Below are positions 1 to 5,530 of a stretch of DNA of 6,053 nucleotides, in pieces. The stretch is from positions 1 through 6,053 of the forward strand of contig CAJMOP010000117.1 of the NCBI GenBank assembly GCA_905215115.1. Reading direction: 5' to 3'. The position numbers and the translations under genes were made by a program. Numbering within the stretch: the first letter of the stretch is position 1; each line of letters opens with the position of its first letter. The notes under the pieces are model-generated. The model worked only from the letters and a program-made list of their open reading frames with translations, made no database searches and was not told the origin of the DNA. This stretch comes from an uncultured bacterium. Lineage in GTDB: Bacteria; Actinomycetota; Coriobacteriia; Coriobacteriales; Coriobacteriaceae.

Positions 1-403
1 CACCGTCACCACGGGCGAGGACGGCCGCGTGACCGTCTCGGGCGTGGACTCGGGCAAGCTGGAGGTCCGCGAGCTCAAGGCGCCCAAGGGCTACACCGCC
101 TTTGAGGGCACGCGATCCGTGACGGTCAAGGCCGAGGGCCTGGACGTCGACCAGGTGGCGGCCGCCAAGCCTAAGGTGACCGTATCGGCCGAAAGCCCTC
201 TGCGAGTTGATGCCGCCGATGCCGGGAAGGGTTTAGTCGAGTTGTCGGTGCTTAACACCCCAAGTAACGAAGTGAGTCGAGGCTTTATGCCCTCGACGGG
301 AGATAGAACGTTGGTGTTGGTAACGGCTTTGGCCGTCATCGGAGTAGTGGCTATTGTCGTCGCGCTCGTCATCAAGCGGGGAGGAGGTCGCCATGATAAA
401 TAA
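1..403 (+). CDS. LPXTG-type pilin/adhesin with Cna-B/SpaA-like domain, C-terminal fragment
   Basis: Partial gene, open at the window's 5' edge; the frame runs from base 2 to TAA at 401-403, leaving 133 residues. The fragment opens inside a Cna-B/SpaA-type prealbumin-like domain: a 'DGRVTVSGVDSGKLEV' strand leads into an E-box-like 'LEVRELKAPKGY' (bases 59-94), with Glu at 71-73 as the likely isopeptide catalyst. 'SVLN' (Asn at 254-256) is the likely isopeptide Asn near the domain end. A cell-wall sorting signal follows: MPSTGD (MPSTG at 287-301), a hydrophobic helix of about 20 residues, and the basic tail KRGGGRHDK. Met replaces the usual Leu of LPXTG. By family, such proteins are exported and linked to peptidoglycan or a pilus by a sortase. 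Lying just upstream of the major pilin, it is probably a minor or tip pilin, but the N-terminal adhesive part is not visible. Base composition shifts from very GC-rich before about base 180 to more mixed after it. Confidence 0.85.
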   Translation, partial: TVTTGEDGRVTVSGVDSGKLEVRELKAPKGYTAFEGTRSVTVKAEGLDVDQVAAAKPKVTVSAESPLRVDAADAGKGLVELSVLNTPSNEVSRGFMPSTGDRTLVLVTALAVIGVVAIVVALVIKRGGGRHDK

Positions 404-407
404 TTGT

Positions 408-417
408 CCCCCCCCCC
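408..417. repeat. Homopolymeric C10 tract between the two pilin genes
   Basis: Ten consecutive C bases begin five bases after the stop codon of the upstream LPXTG gene. The tract lies outside that gene, so a length change cannot alter its protein. It falls inside a possible 16-codon ORF (393-443) whose ATG overlaps the upstream stop and follows a GGGGAGGAGG purine run (378-387). In that frame the tract encodes Pro-Pro-Pro. The purine run could also pair with the C tract. Tracts of this length are prone to slippage, so this is a candidate phase-variable site, but no effect is demonstrated by the sequence. Confidence 0.6.
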
Positions 418-501
418 TGCTCAATGGCGTACTGCCTCCGTAGCGATTAGAGCGCAGGGAAATGAGCCTGCTGACTTTTGGTGATGACGAGAATTAAAGC
501 A

Positions 502-518
502 ACCTCCAAGAAAGAGGT
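502..518 (+). promoter_or_regulatory. Small hairpin covering the pilin ribosome binding site
   Basis: ACCTC (502-506) is complementary to GAGGT (514-518) with a 7-nt loop. GAGG is the Shine-Dalgarno element 7 nt before the ATG at 525. The left arm reads ACCTCC, the same as the anti-Shine-Dalgarno core of 16S rRNA. Pairing would partly hide the ribosome binding site. The stem has only 5 bp, so a regulatory role is uncertain. Confidence 0.35.
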
Positions 519-524
519 CCCAAC

Positions 525-2186
525 ATGAAAACAACCAAGAACATCGCACGCCTGGCAGTAACCGCCGGCCTCACCGCAGCCCTGAGCTTCGGCGGCGTGA
601 TGGCGACAGTCACGATGGCGTTTGCTGCGGAGGGTGCTGCCCCCAGCTATTCGCTCACGATTAACAAGTCCGTGGACAATGACTCCACTTCGTTCAAGGC
701 GTATCAGATTTTTAAGGCTGACGTTATTGACGGAAAGTCCGGTAAGGTTGCGTCCAACATTGAGTGGGCGAGTGATGACGCAGAGACTGCGGTCCTGAAG
801 GTGCTTGTTGATAATAATGCCCCAGGGATTACCTTAGACTCGACCGCTTCTGACGTTGCCGACTACCTTTCCAAGATCACTGATACCACTGATACCACGA
901 GTCTGCCGCAGAGCAGCATCCTTAACAAGATTGCCTTGGCTGTAGAGAAGAGTGTTACCGCTACGGGCGATTCCTTTGCCGCCGGTCGCGCTTTCACCAC
1001 TACGAGCGCTGGCTACTACCTGTTCATGACCGATACCGACTCGCTCAGTGCGAATGAGAAGCAGACCGGTACCTCGCCGATCTTTGCAGTCGTGGGCGGC
1101 AACGCAGTGGTCGTTACCGAGAAGACGAGCATCCCGACCGTGACGAAGCAGGTCAAGGACGATGGTGCGGACAACGACTGGAAGTACAAGGCGGACTCCC
1201 AGATGGGTCAGACCGTTCAGTACAAGCTGACCGGCACGGTTGCAAGCAATGTCGACACGTTCAGCACCTACTATTATGAGTTCCACGATGAGCTGTCTGC
1301 CGGTTTGACTGTTGATAAGTCCACTGTCAAGGCCGTGATTGGTGAGACTCAGATCACGCCTACTTCTGTGACCGTGTCTGATCCCGATTCAAATGGCAGA
1401 ACGGTCTTGAGCGTAAAGTTTGACGATCTTAAGGCTGCCGCCACGGCGGCCGGCGTCACTGTCGGCGAGCATACAAGGGTCGTTGTCACGTACAGCGCCA
1501 AGCTCGACCCGAATAAGTCCCAGCATGTCGTTGTCGGTGGCACGGGCAACTCCAACACCGTCAAGCTTATCTACTCCAACAACCCTGGCCACGATTCCCG
1601 GGGTGAGTCTGTGCCCGACACCGTGCGCGACTACACCTATGCGCTCAAGCTCGTCAAGAAGGACGCGACGGATGAGAATAAGATACTTAAGGGCGTAAAG
1701 TTCACCATCCGTGCCACTGATCCCGACGATATTGCATCCAAGGACATGTATGTCCAGGAGAATGGCTCCCTCGGTACTGAGGCTTATGAGTTCACGACCA
1801 CCGACTCCGGCGAGATTAACGTCAAGGGCCTCGATGCCGGCACCTACACCGTCAAGGAGACCCATACGCTCGCCGGCTATAACACCATCCCCGAGTTCAC
1901 CTTCACCATCAAAGCCATTGGATTCAACCAAGCAGAGGGAGAGGGAGAAAACAAGATTACGGTCGAGACGAGCACCAGGGGTTCCAATTTAGTCGAGGTT
2001 GACACGACTAACACGGACAACGGTACTGCTGCCTTGATCGTCAAAAACAAGCAGGGTTCCGGCCTCCCGCTCACCGGTCTCAATGGCGTGACCTTCACGT
2101 GGATCGCTGGCGGCGCGGTGCTGTGCATCGGCGTGGCGCACCTCATCCGCAGCCGTAAGCAGGCTGAGGAGTCCGAGCAGGAGTAA
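525..2186 (+). CDS. SpaH/EbpB-type major pilin, LPXTG-anchored, isopeptide-forming
   Basis: Complete 553-residue pilus shaft subunit. A signal peptide spans about residues 1-34 (basic start, hydrophobic core, AFA before the likely cleavage site). The N-terminal domain contains 'FKAYQIF' (57-63), typical of Gram-positive backbone pilins. 'VVVTEK' ending at K200 fits the position of the pilin-motif lysine used for polymerisation, and K208 in 'TVTKQV' fits the isopeptide lysine of the middle (D2) domain, which ends near 'NTVKLIYSNNP' (344-354). The C-terminal Cna-B-like domain has K378/K379 in 'KLVKKD', the E-box 'GTYTVKETHTLAGY' (E445) and N508 in 'IVKNKQG', the usual Lys/Glu/Asn set. The sorting signal is LPLTG (514-518), followed by a membrane helix (about 521-541) and the tail RSRKQAEESEQE. 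Start choice is supported by AAAGAGG 7 nt upstream and the signal peptide. The protein is exported, polymerised by a class C sortase (candidate at 4533-5471) and wall-anchored. Bond assignments are by analogy with Corynebacterium diphtheriae SpaA. Confidence 0.95.
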   Translation: MKTTKNIARLAVTAGLTAALSFGGVMATVTMAFAAEGAAPSYSLTINKSVDNDSTSFKAYQIFKADVIDGKSGKVASNIEWASDDAETAVLKVLVDNNAPGITLDSTASDVADYLSKITDTTDTTSLPQSSILNKIALAVEKSVTATGDSFAAGRAFTTTSAGYYLFMTDTDSLSANEKQTGTSPIFAVVGGNAVVVTEKTSIPTVTKQVKDDGADNDWKYKADSQMGQTVQYKLTGTVASNVDTFSTYYYEFHDELSAGLTVDKSTVKAVIGETQITPTSVTVSDPDSNGRTVLSVKFDDLKAAATAAGVTVGEHTRVVVTYSAKLDPNKSQHVVVGGTGNSNTVKLIYSNNPGHDSRGESVPDTVRDYTYALKLVKKDATDENKILKGVKFTIRATDPDDIASKDMYVQENGSLGTEAYEFTTTDSGEINVKGLDAGTYTVKETHTLAGYNTIPEFTFTIKAIGFNQAEGEGENKITVETSTRGSNLVEVDTTNTDNGTAALIVKNKQGSGLPLTGLNGVTFTWIAGGAVLCIGVAHLIRSRKQAEESEQE

Positions 2187-2198
2187 CGCTCGCTCACC

Positions 2199-2220
2199 CA
2201 TCCCTTTGGCAGGTGGGATG
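2199..2220 (+). other. Small inverted repeat just after the pilin stop
   Basis: CATCCC (2199-2204) and GGGATG (2215-2220) form a 6-bp stem with a 10-nt loop, 12 bases after the pilin stop. No T run follows, so it is not a terminator by itself. It may protect the transcript end or be incidental. Confidence 0.3.
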
Positions 2221-2286
2221 CGATGGCCATGAGACTTGCGGACACTTTTCTCGTCCATCTACGTTCTTGCTTTGCCATTCTCTTTT

Positions 2287-2323
2287 CGGGGTAGATTCCA
2301 CGCTGGAGTCTGCCCCGTTTTTT
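2287..2323 (+). terminator. Rho-independent terminator of the pilin transcript
   Basis: CGGGGTAGATTCCA (2287-2300) pairs along its whole length with TGGAGTCTGCCCCG (2304-2317), giving a 14-bp stem with two G-U pairs and a CGC loop. Six T residues follow directly (2318-2323). This is a textbook intrinsic terminator for + strand transcription, about 100 bases past the pilin stop. There is no matching T run for the minus strand. It should uncouple the pilin from the genes downstream. Confidence 0.9.
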
Positions 2324-2342
2324 GGGATAACGCAGCCAGCCT

Positions 2343-2437
2343 CTACCGTCCGATGCGGGTACGTTCGTCATCGCGTTTCTTGACTCGTATGAGGTTCGGA
2401 TTAAGGTCCGTAGGCGCACACGCGGTGCGGACGGTAG
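2343..2437. repeat. Long-range 10-bp inverted repeat enclosing 75 bp
   Basis: CTACCGTCCG (2343-2352) is the exact reverse complement of CGGACGGTAG (2428-2437). The similarity continues outward (GCCT against AAGGC) with one extra base. The enclosed 75 bp contain smaller inverted repeats: CGGA/TCCG at 2397-2410 and CGCAC/GTGCG at 2415-2429, the latter competing with the outer stem. The stretch could be a structured RNA, a small repeat element or a remnant. No credible protein is encoded here. Confidence 0.5.
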
Positions 2438-2442
2438 AAGGC

Positions 2443-2466
2443 ATTTGCGCCGCAACAAGCGCAAAT
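2443..2466. repeat. Perfect 8-bp inverted repeat (hairpin)
   Basis: ATTTGCGC (2443-2450) and GCGCAAAT (2459-2466) form a perfect 8-bp stem with an 8-nt loop. It lies directly between the larger inverted repeat upstream and the terminator-like hairpin that follows at 2470, making a tandem array of stems. Function unknown. Confidence 0.5.
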
Positions 2467-2469
2467 AAG

Positions 2470-2498
2470 AATGCCCGGGGTTAGAGGCCCGGGCATTT
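2470..2498 (+). terminator. Terminator-like GC-rich hairpin
   Basis: AATGCCCGGG (2470-2479) pairs perfectly with CCCGGGCATT (2488-2497) around an 8-nt loop. Only three T residues follow on the + strand. On the minus strand the stem is followed by a mixed T-rich stretch, so it could act weakly in both directions. It may be a second terminator or the end of a short structured RNA made from the region just upstream. Confidence 0.5.
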
Positions 2499-2573
2499 AA
2501 CAAAACCAGAAAACTAGGCCGCCCGCGCTCTCGTACACTTACGCGGGGTGCATCGTTTTCCATTGACATTGTA

Positions 2574-2599
2574 TCCCGAATCGCCCCGCCGATTCGGGA
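2574..2599. repeat. Perfect 9-bp inverted repeat upstream of the regulator promoter
   Basis: TCCCGAATC (2574-2582) and GATTCGGGA (2591-2599) form a perfect 9-bp stem with an 8-nt loop. ATTTT follows closely (2601-2605), so a weak + strand terminator is possible. An upstream protein-binding site is the alternative. Each arm contains GAAT/ATTC, partly resembling the half-sites in the promoter about 40 bases further on. Confidence 0.45.
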
Positions 2600-2635
2600 C
2601 ATTTTGAAAACTCAAATGCTGGCTTATGCACGAAA

Positions 2636-2688
2636 GGAATCTCGTTAATTCCGAAAATTATGTATAATTCCAATATAAACTGGAATTA
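2636..2688 (+). promoter_or_regulatory. Promoter with overlapping GGAAT/ATTCC operator half-sites
   Basis: A consensus -10 box TATAAT lies at 2663-2668 in a locally AT-rich stretch, placing transcription start near 2675, about 23 bases before the ATG at 2698. No good -35 hexamer is visible. Four copies of GGAAT or its complement ATTCC surround the -10 box: 2636-2640, 2648-2652, 2667-2671 and 2682-2686. The inner pair extends to the perfect inverted repeat TAATTCCA (2665-2672) / TGGAATTA (2681-2688), which overlaps the -10 box and the start region. AbiEi-type antitoxins are known to repress their own promoters by binding inverted repeats, so autoregulation by the following gene is the natural inference. 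Confidence 0.65.
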
Positions 2689-2697
2689 AACGAAACG

Positions 2698-3666
2698 ATG
2701 GAAATGAACGAAGCGCTAATCTACTTACAAGAAGCACTAGGCCTCTCTGCCAAGACCAAAAATTGGCCTGGATCCGCACGCTTGCCGCTGCATCTGCGGG
2801 CGATTGAGGTCCGCGCTGTTTACGCAAACGGTTTTTCGTTTTTGCTTGCAAGTTTGCCTACTGGCGTCGGACTTCCCGAGGTTAAGAGAGTCTATAGTCA
2901 GCTAGCCTTGCGTGCGGAGATTCCTGTTGTCGTTTCGTTTCCTGATGCCGATGCACGTCAGCGCAAAGCATTGGTCGCACAAGGGATTCCGTTTGTCTGC
3001 CCCGGTAGACAGGCTTTTCTTCCATTTATGGGCACAGCTTGCACGGAGAGGGGCGGTGTCCGGTCTCGCAATCACGCGTCCAAGATGTCACCCAACGCAC
3101 AGGCTGCCGCAATCTGGGGAGCAGCCCAGGAGCCATATCGTCCCTATGACCTTTGTCGTGCGCTTGGGATCTCGGCAAGCCGTGCGAGTGAGGCCATAAC
3201 CGAGCTTGTCGACAGGGGACTCGCGAGGCGCGAGCGTTGCGAGCGACGTGTCGTCGTGTTCCCTGTTGCCGTTGACCTTCTGCTCAGCGAACACATGGCA
3301 GAGCTCTCCTCGCCTGTCTCGAAGGTCTTTTTTGCAAGGAAGACGCCGCAGATCGAGTATCTTGTTGACGCCGGGGAGACGGCGCTCGCTGCGCGTTCGA
3401 TGCTCGCTGCGCCGGGTATGGAACAAAAGGCCGTCTTAAGAAGTGCATGGCGTCAACTGAGTGGCCTCGAAGTCGCAGACGGGGAGTTGCCGGATAACGA
3501 AACGGCGATGATCCAAATGTGGCGCTATGCGCCCGTGTTTGCCGGCTCCTCCCGTGTCGACGACATTTCGCTTGCGCTATCTTTGGCGGCAATCGACGAT
3601 GAGCGAATTCAGCTCGAAGTCGATCGCATGTTTGGAAAGGAATATCCATGGCAAGAAGCGCTGTAG
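2698..3666 (+). CDS. Winged-helix regulator, putative AbiEi-like antitoxin
   Basis: 322-residue protein. The N-terminal half (about residues 35-112) ends in 'IPFVCPGRQAFLPFMG', a pattern I associate with regulators paired with nucleotidyltransferases. A winged-helix domain follows (about 130-188), with a probable recognition helix at 'SASRASEAITEL' (159-170) and a basic wing 'RRERCERRVVVF'. The C-terminal part carries 'VDAGETALAARSMLAAPG' (223-240), 'MIQMWRYAPV' and 'VDDISLALSL...DERIQLEVDRMF'. The arrangement (DNA-binding protein first, nucleotidyltransferase second, 19-nt reading-frame overlap) matches AbiE-type toxin-antitoxin operons, in which the first protein neutralises the second and represses the promoter. 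Start at 2698 is the first ATG of the frame; another ATG lies at 2704. No strong Shine-Dalgarno is visible; GGAA at 2682-2685 belongs to an operator half-site. The antitoxin role is inferred from context; DNA binding is well supported. Confidence 0.8.
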   Translation: MEMNEALIYLQEALGLSAKTKNWPGSARLPLHLRAIEVRAVYANGFSFLLASLPTGVGLPEVKRVYSQLALRAEIPVVVSFPDADARQRKALVAQGIPFVCPGRQAFLPFMGTACTERGGVRSRNHASKMSPNAQAAAIWGAAQEPYRPYDLCRALGISASRASEAITELVDRGLARRERCERRVVVFPVAVDLLLSEHMAELSSPVSKVFFARKTPQIEYLVDAGETALAARSMLAAPGMEQKAVLRSAWRQLSGLEVADGELPDNETAMIQMWRYAPVFAGSSRVDDISLALSLAAIDDERIQLEVDRMFGKEYPWQEAL

Positions 3667-4421
3667 AAGGTCTCCAAGAATTTCAGCAGCATATGCAAGA
3701 AGCTGCAGGATCGTATGCCCTTATCGGCGGCACGGCATGCGACATTTTGCTCGCGGAGGCGGGACTTCCGTTTAGGGTGACTCACGATTTTGATGTGGTA
3801 ATTGTCGCCGATGACCGGTTGCCTCAGACGGCGGAAGCCATATGGACTTTGGTGCGTGATGGCGGCTACCGCTGCGGCTGGGGCGAAGGTAAAGGCTCAT
3901 GTTTTTATCGGTTTACAGAGCCAAAGAGGCCGGGTTACCCCCATATGATCGAGCTCTTCGCGAAGTGCCCCGACTTTCTAAAGGGTCGTGAGGGGATTGA
4001 TGTGGCGCCAATTCGCGTTGATGAAAACATAAGCAGTCTTTCGGCAATTTTGTTGGACGATGCTTACTACAGCTTGTTCCTTCAGGGAATTCGGACCGTA
4101 GGCGGCGTTTCGGTCCTGGGTACGGAATACATTGTCCCGTTCAAAGCGAAGGCGTATCTCGACCTAAAAGCTAGAAGGGAAGCGGGGGAGAACGTTGATT
4201 CGAGGAAGGTAAAAAAGCATAAACGCGATGCGCTGAGGCTTGCTCAGCTGCTTGGCGAGTCGGAAGGTGTCGACCTGCGCGGAGAACTGAAGGACGATAT
4301 GCTTGCGTTTGTTAAAGATTGTGAGGTGGGCGACGTCAATCTGAAACAGATCGGGGTTGTGGGCGCAACGATGGTGCAGTTGCTCGAGACGATGAAAGCA
4401 ACATATGGCTTGATTGGTTGA
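3648..4421 (+). CDS. Nucleotidyltransferase, putative AbiEii-like toxin
   Basis: 257-residue protein of the polymerase-beta nucleotidyltransferase fold. 'YALIGGTACDIL' (23-34) is the glycine-rich motif, and 'RVTHDFDVVIV' (43-53) supplies the two metal-binding aspartates D47 and D49. 'HMIELF' (E102) is a plausible third carboxylate. 'PFKAKAYLDLKAR' (164-176) and 'KKHKRDALRL' (189-198) match the basic motifs seen downstream in AbiEii-type enzymes. By family (AbiEii, MenA), such enzymes transfer nucleotides to target RNAs such as tRNA and block growth when not neutralised; the substrate here is unknown. The reading frame overlaps the regulator's by 19 nt, and a good Shine-Dalgarno (GGAAAGGAA) lies before the ATG, so translation is probably coupled. 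Catalytic residues look intact, so the enzyme should be active. The toxin role is inferred, since other paired nucleotidyltransferases exist. Confidence 0.8.
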   Translation: MARSAVEGLQEFQQHMQEAAGSYALIGGTACDILLAEAGLPFRVTHDFDVVIVADDRLPQTAEAIWTLVRDGGYRCGWGEGKGSCFYRFTEPKRPGYPHMIELFAKCPDFLKGREGIDVAPIRVDENISSLSAILLDDAYYSLFLQGIRTVGGVSVLGTEYIVPFKAKAYLDLKARREAGENVDSRKVKKHKRDALRLAQLLGESEGVDLRGELKDDMLAFVKDCEVGDVNLKQIGVVGATMVQLLETMKATYGLIG

Positions 4422-4436
4422 GTGGGGTTACGTGGC

Positions 4437-4467
4437 CCGGACGGTGCAGTCTAACTGCGTTGTCCGG
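4437..4467. repeat. 14-bp stem hairpin between nucleotidyltransferase and sortase
   Basis: CCGGACGGTGCAGT (4437-4450) pairs with ACTGCGTTGTCCGG (4454-4467) around a 3-nt loop, with three central G-U pairs. It begins 16 bases after the toxin stop. No T run follows on either side, so it is not a standard intrinsic terminator. It may stabilise the 3' end of the toxin transcript or attenuate read-through into the sortase gene. Confidence 0.55.
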
Positions 4468-4488
4468 CGCGGAAGCTCGCAATTCGGC

Positions 4489-4494
4489 TATTAT
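4489..4494 (+). promoter_or_regulatory. Possible -10 box for the sortase gene
   Basis: TATTAT (4489-4494) differs from the -10 consensus at one base and lies in the only AT-rich part of the gap, 38 bases before the sortase ATG. No acceptable -35 element is present at the usual distance. It is offered only because the sortase sits behind the pilin terminator and otherwise depends on read-through from the toxin pair. Confidence 0.25.
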
Positions 4495-4532
4495 TTGTTT
4501 AGACAACTTGAGCTATAGAGGAGTGACCGGCG

Positions 4533-5471
4533 ATGGTGCAGGGCGCCAAACATATGAAGAGCAATAACGTCGCGGCCAACGGCGGCTCAAGCCCTCAGCC
4601 CAAACCTCAACCAAAGCCCAAGCGTCGCCGCAAGCGGCTGCCGCGCTGGGCCGACCGGCTCATTACCATCGTCATCATCCTTGTTGGCGTGGGCCTTATG
4701 ACCTGGCCGTGGATCTTGGACCGGCTCGAGGCCTCGGGCGTGTTCAACCAGATCAGCACGGTGTCCAGCACCGTGGACGCGCTGTCTGCCGAGGAGCGCG
4801 AGCGCATCCTGCTCCAGGCGCGCTCCTTTAACGAGCAGCTGGCGGGCGAGGCCACCGAGCTCCCCGCCGACCAGATCGACCCCTATGCTCAGCAACTTAT
4901 CTTTGACCGCGACCCCATGATGAGCTGGGTCGAGATCCCCTCCATCGACGTAAGCATGCCCATCTACCACGGCACGAGCGAGGAAGTCCTTATGGCGGGC
5001 GTCGGCCACCTGGAGGGCACGAGCCTGCCGGTGGGCGGCACCTCGACGCATTGCGTGCTCACCGCGCACTCGGGCATGCGTAACCTGAGCATGTTCGACG
5101 ACATCCATTCGCTGAAGCCCGGCGACCTGGTGCTGCTGCACACCATGAACAAGACGCTTGCCTACAAGATGGTGGACTCCGAGGTCGTGTTGCCCGAGGA
5201 GATGGAGTCGCTGACCATCGAGCCCGGCGCCGACAAGGTGACGCTCGTCACCTGCACGCCCTATGGCGTGAACGATCATCGCCTGCTGGTGCATTGCGTG
5301 CGCACTAAGTACAACAAGAAGGACGTCGACAAGCAAAAGTCGCTGGCCGGGCGCCACTGGGGCAAGCGCGAGTTTGCCGTGCTCATCGTGGTCGTGGCCA
5401 TTGTGCTGTTACTGCTGGACATCGTGATCCACGCGGTCCGCAAGCGCCGCAAGGCCAAGGCCTCGGCATAA
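4533..5471 (+). CDS. Class C (pilus-polymerising) sortase
   Basis: 312-residue membrane-anchored cysteine transpeptidase that links pilin subunits covalently. The cytoplasmic N-terminus is unusually long, with a PQPKPQPKPK run and a strongly basic stretch (30-35), followed by a membrane helix (about 43-62). The catalytic triad is clear: H179 in 'TAHSGM', C241 in 'LVTCTPYG' and R250 in 'NDHRLLVH'. 'DPMM' (127-130) just before 'SWVEIP' fits the Asp-Pro lid that covers the active site in class C enzymes. A second hydrophobic helix (about 281-302) and a basic tail close the protein, as is usual for class C. AGAGGAG (4517-4523) lies 9 nt before the ATG at 4533; an internal ATG at 4554 is less well placed. 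Expected substrates are the LPLTG pilin and probably the MPSTG protein upstream. It is separated from them by the regulator/nucleotidyltransferase pair. Confidence 0.95.
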   Translation: MVQGAKHMKSNNVAANGGSSPQPKPQPKPKRRRKRLPRWADRLITIVIILVGVGLMTWPWILDRLEASGVFNQISTVSSTVDALSAEERERILLQARSFNEQLAGEATELPADQIDPYAQQLIFDRDPMMSWVEIPSIDVSMPIYHGTSEEVLMAGVGHLEGTSLPVGGTSTHCVLTAHSGMRNLSMFDDIHSLKPGDLVLLHTMNKTLAYKMVDSEVVLPEEMESLTIEPGADKVTLVTCTPYGVNDHRLLVHCVRTKYNKKDVDKQKSLAGRHWGKREFAVLIVVVAIVLLLLDIVIHAVRKRRKAKASA

Positions 5472-5485
5472 GACATTCTCCAGAA

Positions 5486-5518
5486 CCACCACAATGGGGC
5501 CAGGCACCTTTGTGGTGG
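5486..5518. repeat. Inverted repeat CCACCACAA/TTGTGGTGG downstream of sortase
   Basis: CCACCACAA (5486-5494) and TTGTGGTGG (5510-5518) form a perfect 9-bp stem with a 15-nt loop, beginning 15 bases after the sortase stop. A small CGGG/CCCG hairpin follows (5520-5530). There is no T run, so this is not a classical terminator. It has the look of a REP-type extragenic palindrome. Confidence 0.6.
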
Positions 5519-5530
5519 CCGGGACTCCCG

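Noticed and set aside
408..417. C10 tract as an on/off frameshift switch of the upstream LPXTG gene
   Set aside because: The stop codon of that gene (401-403) comes before the tract, so tract length cannot change its protein.
1389..1931. 180-codon minus-strand open frame inside the pilin gene
   Set aside because: Shadow of the pilin; no domain and no independent start signals seen.
2236..2484. 82-codon + strand open frame in the gap after the pilin
   Set aside because: It runs straight through the strong terminator and several hairpins, has no ribosome binding site, and encodes a basic low-complexity product.
2563..2568. TTGACA as a -35 box
   Set aside because: No -10-like hexamer lies 16-18 bases downstream; that position is inside the GC-rich loop of the 2574-2599 inverted repeat.
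1877..2602. 241-codon minus-strand open frame across the pilin 3' end and the intergenic region
   Set aside because: It overlaps the pilin sorting signal and the terminator hairpin; the sequence is Arg/Ser-rich with no recognisable domain.
4587..5357. Long open frame (256 codons) on the minus strand opposite the sortase
   Set aside because: It is antisense to a clearly recognised sortase, is rich in His, Gln, Val and Leu as expected from the complement of GC-rich codons, and matches no family I recognise.
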